IMG/VR virus record: IMGVR_UViG_3300025073_000036
Span: 30,887-94,886 of that record
DNA from: a virus
Direction: 5' to 3' (one strand)
Length of the DNA: 64,000 nucleotides
Shown: positions 49,201 through 58,958 of the stretch, one piece after another
How the letters are laid out: every line of letters starts with the position of its first letter
Numbering within the stretch: the stretch's first letter is position 1
Program-made: the position numbers and the translations under genes
Notes under the pieces: generated by a model
Database searches by the model: none
What the model saw: only the letters and a program-made list of their open reading frames with translations
Told to the model about the DNA's origin: nothing

Positions 49201-52148
49201 GCGAGGCGGCCATCGCACACCGCAAGGCGGCGCGAGCATTCGACCGCGCGGCCGCGAGCCCCAGCATGGCGCCCATGGCTGGCCGGCTGGCCGACGAGGC
49301 GCAGGCCCGCAGCCGGGACGTGGAAAGCGTCGCCGGCCGCCTGGCCGAGCGTGACGCGCTCCGGCAGGCCGCAGGGCAGCCCGGGCCGGCGAGCAAAACG
49401 CCGGCCGAGCGGGCGGCGCCCGCCGCATTGCCCACGCCCGCCACGCCGACCGGCCTGCAGCCGGCGGACTCGGCGCACTATCAGGTGCTGGGCGGCGACT
49501 CTCACGAGGTCGCCCAGGCCCGTCAGAAGGCCAAAACGGCCGCCGCCGAGTACGAGCGGGCCACCGCCATGGCCTACGCGCGAAGCAAGGGCGCCAACCC
49601 CGGATCGGCCGCAGCCCGGGAGGCGAAAGAGGTCGCCGGTGACCGCCGGGAGCGGGCCGAAGCCGCGCACGATGCGCTCGTAACCGCCGTCGGCAGGATG
49701 GCCGGCAGCGTGGCCCCGGCGGCCCCGGTCGAGCTACCTCGCACCGGCGTTGTCGAGGTCAGCCGCCGCGACCCGCTGACCGACCGGGTCAGCATCGAGC
49801 GCGTGGATCTCGATGCCCACCGGGCGCAGTGGGCGGCCGCCGCGCGGACCTACGACGACGATCTGCTCACGGCCAAGATCAAAGGCCACCGGGGCAACGT
49901 CACTTCCATGCGTTTCCACCAGGCGGGCGAGCGGGCGCAAACTGTCGTTGCGCTCGAGGCCCTGGAGGCCGAGAAGGCCCGCCGCAAGGTCGAGCGGGCT
50001 GCGCCCGCCGCTGCCCCGACCATCACCGCCGAGCAGGCCTCGACGGCCGCCGCCGCGCAGCGCGACAAGCACACCGACCGCGCCGTCTGGCACCGAGATC
50101 GCGCCGACGCGCTCGAGATGATGGGGGACTCGAGCGGCGCCGCGAAACACCGGGACGCGCACGGCGCACACGCTGCCGCTGAGAGCGCGCACCACGCCGT
50201 TCGGGTCAACGTCGTCAACGGCCGCGCCAGCATGCTCGACACGCTCATCCCGGCCGCGCAGCAGAAGACGACCGCCGCCGAGCGGGCCTCACAGGCGGCC
50301 GACGCTCACATCGCCGCCCCGACGAAGAGCAAGGACGAGATCGAGCACGACCTGGGCCGCAAGGGCGTCGGGTACATGGACCGCGTCGAGCCCGTGATCG
50401 CCGAACTGGAGGCCAAGCGGGCAGCAGCAGGCCCCGGGGCCGCCAGCGAGCAGCAGGCCCACCCGGGGGCTGCGCCTGCAAAGTGGACGAAGCGCCACGA
50501 CGAAGGCGGCCGGCCGGTCTACGACTCGCCCAGCGGCCGCGTGCGGGTCATCGGCAACCCCAACGGCCTGCACCATGTCATTCAGCAGGATCTCGCCACC
50601 GGGCGCTGGGTGGGCACCTTCGACGGGCCGCGCTCCGAGGCCATGGAGGCCGCCGTGCGCACGGAGGCCTCCGCCGCGCAACAGACGGTCGAGACCGAGA
50701 AGGCCCGCGAGGCGGCCCTGCAGGCGGGCGAGCGCGAGGCCCGCGCCCGGGCCATGCTCGGCACCGAGACGGCTTCCGTCGTGGCCGCCGGGAACGCGCG
50801 CCGCACGGCCGAGCAGCGGGCGGCCGATCACGCTCTCGCCGACCGCGCGCAGGCCGCGCGCCACGCATTCAGCGCAGCGGTGCAGGAGCATCAGGGCGGC
50901 GCCGAGATCAACCGGCACTCGCGCCGGCTGATGGATCTCGACTCCGGCGTCAACGTCCTGCGCACCAGCCGGGACGCCGTCGGCGGGCAGATGAGCCCGG
51001 GCGCGCTCGATGGCAACCGGGCGCAGGTGCGATCCGAGGCCGAGGCCCTGGAGGCCGCAGCGGCGAAGATCAAGGCCGAGGCCGCGTCGCCGCCCCCGGC
51101 CCCCGACGCACCCCACGCGCACGCGCTCGGTGTCGAGGTCAGCCGTGCGCAGGTCAACCGGCGGCTGGCCCAGGCAGCGCACGAGGGCACGAGCCATGTG
51201 CCGGAGAAGCGGGCCGAGCAGGAGGTCGACGGTTACGTCTCGCACATGAACGAGGTGGCCGCCGATCTCGCGCGGCACGCCACGACGCCGGAGAAACGCG
51301 CGCAGCTCAAGGAAGAGCTGGAACGCTACCGGGACGGCTACCTGCAGCGGTTCCACGCCCACCTGTCGGCCCGCTCTCGCGTGATCTCGCCGCTCGTGAC
51401 CGGCCCGGCCCGCTTCCCGGTCGCACGCAATCAGAAGGCCAACGCCACGGCCGACAAGCGCACCGGCGAGCTCGTGGAGTGGTCGACCAGCGCCCGCCGT
51501 GCGATCCGCAACAAGCTCAACCCAGCGACGGTCTCGTCCGACCGGGCCGACGCACACGAGATCCTGACCGACCGAGTCGGGAAGCTCCGGCAGCGTCAGG
51601 AGTCGATGAAGGCGCAGAACGCCATCATCCGGGGCAAGGGCAGCGAGGACGAGAAGATCGCCCGGCTGCGCGAGCTCGGTCTCGGCGAGGCGGCGGCCCG
51701 CGCGCTCTTCAAACCAGATTTCGCCGGCCGCGTCGGCTGGCCCGACTACGTGCTCAAGAACAACCTGGCCGAGATCAAGCGCCTCGAGGGCCGCTCGGTC
51801 GAGGTGGCCAAGGAAACGAGCACGGCCTCGAGCGAGCACACCTTCGGGGACGTTCGCGTCGAGGACTCGGCGGAGGACAACCGGATCAGGCTCTTCTACC
51901 CGGGCAAGCCCGACGCCGAGACCATCGGGAAGCTCAAGCGGCACGGGTTCCGCTGGTCGCCGAGCGAAGGCGCCTGGCAGCGGTTCCGCAACGACAGCAC
52001 CCGGTCGGTGCTGCGCCATCACTTCGGGATGGATCTCGGCTCGTCGGGGGAGAGCGAGGGAGAGTCGCTGCAGAAGGCCGAGCCGCCCCGGTCGAGCGAG
52101 CTTGTGAGCCGCGCGGACGCGCTGCTCGCTCTCGTTCGTGGTGCCTGA
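46284..52148 (+). CDS. Giant polyvalent virion protein
   Basis: A 1954-residue protein. ATG 46284 is chosen for its GGGGGAG site; ATG 46248 is an alternative. Near residue 160 an HKYLRRVP...WRYFYSVAGGKG domain is followed by HFHVIGRTPDGKITVRHDES, nearly duplicated in the gene at 56887. The centre is Ala/Glu/His-rich and helical with repeated short 'EAAxxHRxAA' units. Near 1865-1925 the segment NRIRLFYPGKPDAETIGKLK plus GFRWSPSEGAWQRF is a domain known from polyvalent proteins. KADDLLRRVRG and the terminal SRADALLALVRGA resemble motifs in neighbours. Such proteins are often packaged and injected with the DNA to counter host defences. Confidence 0.7.
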   Translation: MRRLDLDHPIKRSALPPSPDPAADGDDPEVSTAMAFAQPAPPPRLDALLQGVPEARRPAARRVLEEGGPGWRRELLALLAGQDEARARAVLGMAAEYMQAQPRRTREKRVKLTDTLRKADDLLRRVRGLDGADGGEREISAEMGAILWARQESDLVKGESHKYLRRVPTGNPRRPWRYFYSVAGGKGLGHEDELVEGAAFLLEHNGKRGHFHVIGRTPDGKITVRHDESGHTETLDPAVFVAMLHRGHAQAIAAHAERMGRDLSAVRQSGSARQRARLEAEAGKYGHTRHLVEAQAKDSKVERLLGALATAEADAARFKREGKLRSLYDVNSMIAGLKRQIREAGGQVPDEVAPPPEAPAAPAPGKVLTFPGAKASSAAPEAGPPGLPAATQAKVDRVVDGMIAQVIPPGLKGHPRVGELHEVIRAWAQENGQAIGDGDTDAVKAAMPALSERMNAVGRELVATPSNTVPLAPKSAGGKDPHRAPAPGDRIVYNAPWHGGGLRATVTGLASDGHMMLVKYDDGTTGSLPASFMHPAYTDHGSKAYFEELRPSGPPSEAQIVEMKARAVARRLEKEAQERAEAEAHARETAGWHSPKDRTENNKRLKAALKKITGHDWSVTGSTGTGYGWVHATPGIPDGETAEYRDGPHKDLYRMVSIISPGSRDYVLREVEKRAGIFTPGAVTPEQHKAQVETDKAAREAAGQAAASTVNVGSVVQIDGHPRRYLVTAKKAYGGSPPSFQLAALSGAEAGSAPSGVAAARVTLHPDQTVAFHGANAPKLRNKAAAHAFIYRADHPEDTERVRATINAAPVNLDPPPAPTKADRVQRARERAVEAGTALPTAPAPSQAAEPSAEPAAAAAPAGDVRFGDVKTATTRSTGVTVYQAPTKGNVPAERLAEMDADAKARGGYRLRGEPHTFRTEAAARDFMAKWGTPASTEAPLDGRAAEHEGKAARHEVEASRFEPEHPVAEKHREAAIAHRKAARAFDRAAASPSMAPMAGRLADEAQARSRDVESVAGRLAERDALRQAAGQPGPASKTPAERAAPAALPTPATPTGLQPADSAHYQVLGGDSHEVAQARQKAKTAAAEYERATAMAYARSKGANPGSAAAREAKEVAGDRRERAEAAHDALVTAVGRMAGSVAPAAPVELPRTGVVEVSRRDPLTDRVSIERVDLDAHRAQWAAAARTYDDDLLTAKIKGHRGNVTSMRFHQAGERAQTVVALEALEAEKARRKVERAAPAAAPTITAEQASTAAAAQRDKHTDRAVWHRDRADALEMMGDSSGAAKHRDAHGAHAAAESAHHAVRVNVVNGRASMLDTLIPAAQQKTTAAERASQAADAHIAAPTKSKDEIEHDLGRKGVGYMDRVEPVIAELEAKRAAAGPGAASEQQAHPGAAPAKWTKRHDEGGRPVYDSPSGRVRVIGNPNGLHHVIQQDLATGRWVGTFDGPRSEAMEAAVRTEASAAQQTVETEKAREAALQAGEREARARAMLGTETASVVAAGNARRTAEQRAADHALADRAQAARHAFSAAVQEHQGGAEINRHSRRLMDLDSGVNVLRTSRDAVGGQMSPGALDGNRAQVRSEAEALEAAAAKIKAEAASPPPAPDAPHAHALGVEVSRAQVNRRLAQAAHEGTSHVPEKRAEQEVDGYVSHMNEVAADLARHATTPEKRAQLKEELERYRDGYLQRFHAHLSARSRVISPLVTGPARFPVARNQKANATADKRTGELVEWSTSARRAIRNKLNPATVSSDRADAHEILTDRVGKLRQRQESMKAQNAIIRGKGSEDEKIARLRELGLGEAAARALFKPDFAGRVGWPDYVLKNNLAEIKRLEGRSVEVAKETSTASSEHTFGDVRVEDSAEDNRIRLFYPGKPDAETIGKLKRHGFRWSPSEGAWQRFRNDSTRSVLRHHFGMDLGSSGESEGESLQKAEPPRSSELVSRADALLALVRGA

Positions 52149-52735
52149 TGGGCGACCCGACCCGGCTGGCCAAGGCCGACGGCGGGCCGGCGCAGCTCGT
52201 GCGGGCCGCCGTCGCGCGCGCCCCGCACCCGCTGGGGCCGCCGCCCGCCCGCAACCGGGCCACGTTCCCCTATCAGGGCACGGTGGACTTCCAAGGCCTC
52301 ACGATCCGGGTCGAGAACGCCGTCGGCTCGACTCGGCGCGGCACGAGCCCGGACGGAACACCGTGGGAGACGCGCATGCGCGTCCACTACGGCGAGTTCG
52401 CCGGCAGCATCGGCGCCGACGGCGACGCGGTGGATTGTTTCGTCGGCCCCGGCCGCTTCGAGCCCTACGTCTACGTGGTACACACGCAGGACCCGGGCAC
52501 GCGCCGCTACGACGAGGACAAGGTCATGCTCGGCTTCCGCAGTCGTGACGAGGCCCTGGCCGTCTTCCGCGCGCACTACACCGGGCGAGGTTTCGTGCAG
52601 AGCGTGCGCCGCTTGACCATCGGGGAGTTGCGGGCCTGGCTGGCCGCCCCGCAGAATCGCGGCCGCAAGATCAACGGCGGCGACGTGCTGGCCAAGGCCG
52701 ACGCGCTGCTCGCCCGCGTCCGGTCGGGGGAGTAG
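52148..52735 (+). CDS. Inorganic-pyrophosphatase-like domain protein of polyvalent type
   Basis: A 195-residue protein; ATG 52148 overlaps the previous stop (TGATG). DFQGLTIRVENAVGSTRRGT, WETRMRVHYGEF, GADGDAVDCFVGPG, YVYVVHTQDPGTRRYDEDKV and MLGFRSRDEAL match the InPase-type domain found in phage polyvalent proteins. The Asp cluster GADGDAVD could bind metal. The C-terminal VLAKADALLARVRSGE repeats the KADALL motif. Its substrate is unknown. Confidence 0.65.
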   Translation: MGDPTRLAKADGGPAQLVRAAVARAPHPLGPPPARNRATFPYQGTVDFQGLTIRVENAVGSTRRGTSPDGTPWETRMRVHYGEFAGSIGADGDAVDCFVGPGRFEPYVYVVHTQDPGTRRYDEDKVMLGFRSRDEALAVFRAHYTGRGFVQSVRRLTIGELRAWLAAPQNRGRKINGGDVLAKADALLARVRSGE

Positions 52736-52737
52736 TG

Positions 52738-54513
52738 ATGGATCTGTGGGAAAAGCTCGGCGAAATCGCCTTCGGCGTGCTCGAGCAGCGAGAGGAAGAA
52801 CGGATCGCCAAGGCCGCCAGGCCGGCCGGTAGCGGGCTGACGGACGAGGGCGACGACGAGGCCAAGCGCAAGCGGCAGCAAAAAGGCAAGGGGCCGGCCG
52901 GCATCTTCACGGACCCGGATCTCGAGCTCTACAACAAGAGCACCGGGGGCGACTACGTCGAGCGCCCGAGCGGCATCGACCTCGACGTGCTGCGCCGCAT
53001 GGCGCGCACGCCCCCCATCGCCGCCGTGGGCAACGTGATGTGCGACGGCCTGGCCGAGTTCTGCACCGCCCAGGCCGACCGCTCGCTGCCCGGGCACGAA
53101 GTCCGCATGCGCGGCAAAAACCGCCGCTACACGCCCACGAAGGCCGAGCGGGCCGAAATGGAGCGCGTGCAGCGGTTCGTCACCAACTGCGGCTACTACG
53201 AGAACGAGGCCGAGCTCGTGAACCGGCCCGATCTCGAATCGACGGTCCGAGCCACCTTCTGGGACTCGTTCAGGTTCGATCAAATGTGCTGGCAGGTCGA
53301 GCCGACCGCCGCATGGAAGCTCGGCGGCCGCTTCGAGCCGTTCCGCTTCTACGGCTGGCCCGGGCACACGATCCGGCTGGCCATGCCGCCCCAGGACGGC
53401 TCGCGCCTGCCCGACGACGACCTGACGAGCCCGCGCTACGTGCAGGTCGACCGGCACGACAACGTCGTGGCCTCGTTCACCGGGCAGCAGATGATGTTCG
53501 GCGTCCTGCACCCCATGACCGACATCGAAAACGCCGGCTACGGGTACGGCGTGCTCGAGCAGTTGATCGACGTGCTCGCCGCGTGGCTGTACGGCTACGG
53601 CTACAACAAGGCCTATTTCAAGCAGGGGGCCAACGTGCGCGGCGTCCTGCACTTCGAGACCGAGCCGCCGAAAGAGCAGCAGCGCCGGTTCGAGCGGTAC
53701 TTCCACGCCCTGATCGCCGGTGTCGGCAACGCGCACAAGGTTCCCATCGCCTGGGGCGGTAAGGCGCAGTGGCTCGGCCTGGGCGCGAACAACCGCGAGA
53801 TGGAGTTCTCGCAGTGGCTCGACTTCCTCAACAAGGTGCTGTGCGCGATCTGTGGCATCGATCCCGTCGAGATCAACTTCACCTATGGCAACAGCGGGCA
53901 GACGGCGGCCATCGGCGGGCAGGCCTCGGCCCCGGAGCGCATCCAGGCCTCGCGCGCCCGTTGGCTGCGGCCCCGGGTGCGGGCGCTCTTCAAGTGGCTC
54001 AATCGCTGGGTGGTCTACCCGCTGCGGCCGGAGATGGAGTGCGTGCCCACCGGCATCGACGAGAAGAGCGAGGCGGCCGAGCGCGAGCGCATGATGGATC
54101 TCGTCAAGCACACGCACTACGTCGACGAGGTCCGGGCCATGATGGGCGACAAGCCACTGCCCGACGGCGACGGCAAGGTCATCCTCGATCCCACATGGCT
54201 GCAGATGAAACAGGCCCAGCAGCCCGCACCGGGCGAAGGCGACGACGCGGCCGCCGCCGGTGATGTCCCGCCGGAGGACGCCGACGCAGCGGCCGAAAAG
54301 CTGCTCGCCGGAAAGGGCCAGGACGAGGGCCAGGAGGCCGCGCAGGAAGCGGACGAGGGCGAGGCCACGCCCGCCGCTGCTTCGGCCGCCAAACGACCGG
54401 CCAGGCGGCCCGGCAAGTCTGATCTCTTCGATGCCTCGCTGATCAAGGGCGAGGTCACTTCCACGCCGCCCGCGCGCCGTGATACATCGTGGACGGCCAT
54501 CATCAACCTGTGA
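52738..54513 (+). CDS. Portal protein (SPP1 gp6-like)
   Basis: A 591-residue protein with ATG 52738, 2 bases after the previous stop. Portal-type segments include FWDSFRFDQMCWQVEP, GYGYGVLEQLIDVLAAWLYG, AYFKQGANVRGVLHFE, FLNKVLCAICGIDPVEINF and an SAPERIQASRARWLRPRVRA helix. Its length and position before MuF match SPP1/HK97-type portals, which form the dodecameric DNA gate. The C-terminal ~110 residues are acidic and low-complexity (APGEGDDAAAAGDVPPEDAD). Confidence 0.8.
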   Translation: MDLWEKLGEIAFGVLEQREEERIAKAARPAGSGLTDEGDDEAKRKRQQKGKGPAGIFTDPDLELYNKSTGGDYVERPSGIDLDVLRRMARTPPIAAVGNVMCDGLAEFCTAQADRSLPGHEVRMRGKNRRYTPTKAERAEMERVQRFVTNCGYYENEAELVNRPDLESTVRATFWDSFRFDQMCWQVEPTAAWKLGGRFEPFRFYGWPGHTIRLAMPPQDGSRLPDDDLTSPRYVQVDRHDNVVASFTGQQMMFGVLHPMTDIENAGYGYGVLEQLIDVLAAWLYGYGYNKAYFKQGANVRGVLHFETEPPKEQQRRFERYFHALIAGVGNAHKVPIAWGGKAQWLGLGANNREMEFSQWLDFLNKVLCAICGIDPVEINFTYGNSGQTAAIGGQASAPERIQASRARWLRPRVRALFKWLNRWVVYPLRPEMECVPTGIDEKSEAAERERMMDLVKHTHYVDEVRAMMGDKPLPDGDGKVILDPTWLQMKQAQQPAPGEGDDAAAAGDVPPEDADAAAEKLLAGKGQDEGQEAAQEADEGEATPAAASAAKRPARRPGKSDLFDASLIKGEVTSTPPARRDTSWTAIINL

Positions 54514-54530
54514 GTGAGGGGGGAAACCCG

Positions 54531-54980
54531 ATGTCTCTCGCGAAGCGAAACGCAACCCCGTCCGACATGGCCGCCGCCGGCAGCCTGGACGATGCCCGCC
54601 TGCGCACCATCGAATTCGACGTGCTGGCCCCCACCGCCGACGTGTTCGGTTTCTGGAAGGCGCCGTGCTCCGGGCGCGTCCTGCGCATCGAGGGCCGCCT
54701 CAAGGTGGCGGCCAGCGGTGCCGGCGCCGCCGACAGCCTGACGTGCAACGTGCGCAAGGCCGGCGTGACCATCCAGTCGGCGGTCATGACGTTCGCCCAG
54801 GCGGACGGCGACGACAACGACGAGGTGGCCGGGCTCAAGACCGATCACGCCGACTACGACGCGGCCGAGAAGGGGATCAAGTTCAGCTCCGGCGAGGTGT
54901 TCGACCTGAACATCGCCGCCATTCAGGCCGGCGCCACGCCCGCCACGAAGCTGACGGTGCAGGTCACGATCCTCGTGTGA
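54531..54980 (+). CDS. Small beta-rich head protein, possible decoration protein
   Basis: A 149-residue protein with ATG 54531 behind GAGGGGGGAAA. It is beta-rich (TIEFDVLAPTADVFGFWKAP; SLTCNVRKAGVTIQSAVMTF; KLTVQVTILV) and has the size and position of head decoration or stabilisation proteins between portal and MuF. No specific family is recognised. Confidence 0.45.
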   Translation: MSLAKRNATPSDMAAAGSLDDARLRTIEFDVLAPTADVFGFWKAPCSGRVLRIEGRLKVAASGAGAADSLTCNVRKAGVTIQSAVMTFAQADGDDNDEVAGLKTDHADYDAAEKGIKFSSGEVFDLNIAAIQAGATPATKLTVQVTILV

Positions 54981-55020
54981 TGTCCGGCCGGCCTCGTGCC
55001 GGCCAGTGGGAGGTGCGACG

Positions 55021-55431
55021 GTGGCGATCCTGACGACGCTCGGCCTCGAGCTGGGTCTCAACCCGCAGCAGTTCGGCACGACGGACACCTCCGCCGCCCG
55101 GCGCGGTGTCATCGCGCAGCGCGAAATCAGGATCGCCGACTCGACCCTCAACCGGGCGAGCGCCCACCCTCAGATCGAGGTCGCGGCCGGGCAGACGTTG
55201 CAGATCGGCATCGGGTCCATCAGCTCGGCCCTCCTGCTCTACATCGAGACCGACCGCGAGGTGCAGGTGCGCACGAGTGCCGTGGACGGCGAGGCCTGGA
55301 CGGTGGCGCCGCTCTCCAGCGGCGCCCCGGGCATTCTGTGCAAGTCGGGCGCCTTCGCCGGTGTGTGGATCACCAACCCCGGCGCCAACCCGGCCCTCCT
55401 GGCCGTCGTGGTGGCCGGCCTCGAGTCGTGA
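55021..55431 (+). CDS. Small beta-rich structural protein
   Basis: A 136-residue protein; GTG 55021 follows GGGAGG. Mostly beta (IGSISSALLLYIETDREVQV; GVWITNPGANPALLAVVVAG), again typical of small virion decoration or fibre-like proteins. The function is inferred from position. Confidence 0.45.
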   Translation: MAILTTLGLELGLNPQQFGTTDTSAARRGVIAQREIRIADSTLNRASAHPQIEVAAGQTLQIGIGSISSALLLYIETDREVQVRTSAVDGEAWTVAPLSSGAPGILCKSGAFAGVWITNPGANPALLAVVVAGLES

Positions 55432-55441
55432 GGCCTCGACC

Positions 55442-56890
55442 GTGCAGGTCGAGATCCGAGAAGCGCAGCCGGGCGAAGTCGTCGAGAAGCTGCCCGCCAT
55501 CGTCGAGGCCCTGCTCAAGGCCGATCCGCAGGCCGACGACGCGCTGATCAAAGCCGTGGTCGGCCGGGTCCGTGCCGCAGGTCAGGAGCACGGCCACGAG
55601 GCCGCCCCGGAGGACCCGGGGGCGGCCGAACGGTTTTGGCGTTGGCAGGTCGGCGCCCGCCTGTCGCAGGCCGGCCGGGAGGCCTTCGGGCGCCGCTACG
55701 CCCGGATCTCCGCCCGCCTGTCGGCCGAGGTTTTCGGCGACGAGGACGAGCTCGTCAAGGCGTGGTCGGTGGGCGGATTGTGGGGCGCCGTCAGGGGCGC
55801 CGCCTCGCGCCTGCGGGCCACCCTGGCCGACCGTCTGGCGCGCCTGCGGGGCATCGTCTCCGACGAGCACAAGGCCCTCGCGGTCGACCTCTACGGCCCC
55901 GACGCCGTGGACGGGCAGACCCTCGAGCGTCTGCGGCAGGACGGCACGATCTCCGACACCGACCTCGAGACGGCCGGCCAGCTCGGCATCCTGGGCGGGG
56001 CCAGCGAGATCGGGGCGGTCCTGGCCGACGACGAGAGCGCCGACGATCTGAGCGTGCCGGAGGCCCGCCGGCTGGCCGAACAACTGGCGGCCGACCGCGT
56101 CGAGGCCCCGGAGGCGCCCCCGGCGCCGCCTCCGGCCCCACCGCCCCCGGACGAGCCACCGCCCGCCCCCCCGCCCGGCGGGGACGACGCCGCACGCACC
56201 CTGCGCCAGGTGGCGGCCGAGCAGGCCCGGACGAGGGGCGCGCAGCGCGTCGTCGGCCTGGGGAACACGGTCGGTGACGACCTCGTCACGGTGGCCATCG
56301 ACAGCGAGAACGAGCGCGCCCAGGAGCTCCGGCGCCGCATCGCGCAGTCGGTGGGCGAGGGCATCGCGCAGGGCGAGTCGCGCAACGAGATCCGCCGCCG
56401 CGTCGTGGCCGCGCTCGAGGGCGACTACGCCCGCGACATCGACCGCATCGTGGACACCGAGACGCACACGGCCATGCAGCAGGCCTACGCCGACCGCACG
56501 CTCGAGCGGTACGGCAAGGACGTGCTCGTCGCCGTCGTGCCGTCGCCGTCGGCCTGCGCGGCCTGCCTGCGCCTCTACACCGAGGGCGGCACGCCCAGGA
56601 TCTTCCGTCTGGCCGAGCTGCCGCCGTCGGCCGTGAACTTCCGGCGCAAGGCCGCCGACCGGGTGGCCTGCCTGCCGCCCCTGCATCCGTGGTGCGGCTG
56701 CCATGTCATCCGTGTGCCCGCCGGGTGGACCATCGACAAGGCCGGGATCGTGATGCCGCCACCCAAGCGCAAACCGGAGCCGGAGGGCGCGCCGCCCGCC
56801 GGGGGTGACCCGCTGGTCAAGGCCGATCCGCCCGCCGTCGCGCGCCCCGCCTGGACGTGGGGCCGCCGTTTTCGTGAGGGGAACCGATGA
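55442..56890 (+). CDS. MuF-like phage head morphogenesis protein
   Basis: A 482-residue protein with GTG 55442. A helical N-terminal half and a Pro-rich linker (PPAPPPAPPPPDEPPPAPPP near 225) precede the MuF core: DIDRIVDTETHTAMQQAYAD, SPSACAACLRLYTEGGTPRI and LPPLHPWCGCHVI, with the CxxC and HxxCxC ligands of the family. MuF proteins are minor head proteins attached to the portal and may be injected. It overlaps the next gene by 4 bases. Confidence 0.75.
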   Translation: MQVEIREAQPGEVVEKLPAIVEALLKADPQADDALIKAVVGRVRAAGQEHGHEAAPEDPGAAERFWRWQVGARLSQAGREAFGRRYARISARLSAEVFGDEDELVKAWSVGGLWGAVRGAASRLRATLADRLARLRGIVSDEHKALAVDLYGPDAVDGQTLERLRQDGTISDTDLETAGQLGILGGASEIGAVLADDESADDLSVPEARRLAEQLAADRVEAPEAPPAPPPAPPPPDEPPPAPPPGGDDAARTLRQVAAEQARTRGAQRVVGLGNTVGDDLVTVAIDSENERAQELRRRIAQSVGEGIAQGESRNEIRRRVVAALEGDYARDIDRIVDTETHTAMQQAYADRTLERYGKDVLVAVVPSPSACAACLRLYTEGGTPRIFRLAELPPSAVNFRRKAADRVACLPPLHPWCGCHVIRVPAGWTIDKAGIVMPPPKRKPEPEGAPPAGGDPLVKADPPAVARPAWTWGRRFREGNR

Positions 56891-58938
56891 AGCTGTTTTC
56901 GTGGGGAGAGCGTTTCACCGCCCGTGCCGGGCTGACCTTCACCATGCCGGTCTACGACGACGAGCTGCGCAAGGGCATGCTCGAGGACGGTTTGACGAGC
57001 ATCCGTCTCGTGCCGCTGCCGCCCGTGCTCGGCGCGCTGCTGTGGGCCGGCGAGTCGTTGCAGCTCGTGAAGGCCGCGACGCACAAGTACATCCGCAAAG
57101 TGCCGGACGGCAAAGGCGGGTGGCGCTACTTCTACGCCGTGACCGGCGGCAAGGGGCTCGGCCACGAGGACGAGGTGCAAACCGGGGCGGCGTTCAAGCT
57201 GACGCACAACGGCCAGGCCGGGCACTTCCACGTCACCGGTCGGGACGCCAACGGCAAGATCACGATCAAGCACGACGAGAGCGGGCACACCGAAACGCTC
57301 GACCCGGCCGTGTTTGTGGCCATGCTGCACCGGGAGCACGCCACCGCGCTCGACGCGCACACGAAGCGCCTGGCCGACACGCTCAAGGCCGCTCGTCAGC
57401 ACGGCACCGCGCGCCACGTCGCCCGCCTCGAGGCCGAGGCCGGCAAGTACGGCCACACCCGGCACCTGGTCGGCGGGGCGGAGCCCGAGCAGGCCGACGG
57501 CGACGCCGGCAACCGTTCCATCGATCTGAGTCGCAAGCTGACCGAGCTCCGAAAGCGACAGCCGCGTCCGCTGGCCAAGATGTTCGGGACCAAGGGGCCG
57601 ACCCCGGAGCAAAAGGCGAAGTACGACGCCGATGCTCGCGCTTGGCAGTCCGAGTACCGGAAGACGCAGGCGGCCCACAAGAAAGCCGTCGAGGCCTCCA
57701 ACGCGGAGATCCACGCGAAGCGGGCTGCAGAGACCGGCCCGGCATCCGATGCGCTGGCGACCGCCCGCGCTCACCTCGAGGACGCCAAGGCCAAGGCGAA
57801 GGCGGGGGACAAGGCCGGCGCGCAGGCCGAGATGAAAGCCGCCGAGGCCCACGCGGCCGTCGTGCGGGCGCACAAGGAAGGCGGAGACACCGAGAAGGCG
57901 GGCAAGGTGGCCGAGGCCGCTACGGCCGCCGCTGGCGGCCCACCGGAGCACAAGCGCGCCGTGCCCGATCAGGTCACGGGCGACGAGCAGCGCCAGCGCG
58001 AGGAGGCGGCCCGGAAGAGTGCCGACAAGCGGCGCGGGACGGGCAAGCCGGAGCAGGGCGCGCCGGTCACCGCCGGAGACGTGAAGGTCGGCGAGCGGGT
58101 GACGGACGGCAAAGGCCGCACCTGGGAGCGGACCGGCTCGTCGTGGAAGGGCGTGAAGGCCGACGGCTCGCCCACCGGCGACATCAGCACCGACAAGGCC
58201 ATCGGGCGCGAGACCCTGCGGCGTGCGCTGCACAACGACGGGGACCGCGCCGTCGCCGCCGATGCCATCCACCGCGCGGCCGGCGAGGCCCACGCCAAAG
58301 GCGACTTCGAGACCCGCAACCGGCTGCAGGACGAGGCCGCCAACCTCATGCCGTCCACGGCCAGTGGGCGGCCGATCCCGCCGGCCGATGTCACGGCCGA
58401 CGAGCGGGCCGAGCACGCGGCCGACTTCGGCGCGCGTGACCACGCCGACGCGGCCGCGCACCACGCGGCCGAGGCCCGGACGGCCGAGGCGTCGGGCAAC
58501 GAACAGGCGGCCGATCTGCACCAGACTGCGGCCGAGCAGCACCGCGAGGCCGTGGTCGAGGCCGTTCAGAGCGGGCAGATCCACGGGCCGAACACGCTGG
58601 CCCTGGAGAACGGCAAGGCCCTGCCGCCCCACGACGCGCCGCCGGCCGCCTGGGACAAGGCCACCGCCGGGTTCAGCGCGGCCGATCACGACGAGGCCGC
58701 CGCCCTGCACCGGGCCAAGTGGCTGGGGTCGCCCGACGACGACGCCGAATCGGCCGGACACATGGCGGCCGCTGCGCGCCACGCCAAGGCGGCCGAGGAC
58801 ATGACGGCCGATCCGAAGGGCGGCGAGCGCGGCCAGTCGCACACGAAGCTCGAGCCGCACGAGCGCGACATGCTGCGCCATTTCGTCGAGGACACGGTCA
58901 AGCACCGCCTCGACGACCTCAAGCAGGGCCTCAAGGAG

Positions 58939-58942
58939 GTAC
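58939..58942 (+). repeat. Target-site duplication, left copy (GTAC)
   Basis: GTAC flanks the left transposon end and is repeated at 63080-63083. Because GTAC is palindromic, it could also be read as part of the inverted repeat, but only its use as a duplication restores the host gene frame. It is shorter than the 8-10 bp expected for classical IS1 elements. Confidence 0.65.
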
Positions 58943-58958
58943 TGGTACAGTTTGAATC
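58943..58958 (+). repeat. Left terminal inverted repeat
   Basis: TGGTACAGTTTGAATC, perfectly inverted at 63064-63079. The next base differs between the ends. Confidence 0.85.

Noticed and set aside
56575-58905. 776-codon leftward frame opposite the second polyvalent gene
   Set aside because: It mirrors the rightward gene, whose domain is duplicated in the 46284 protein. No independent support.
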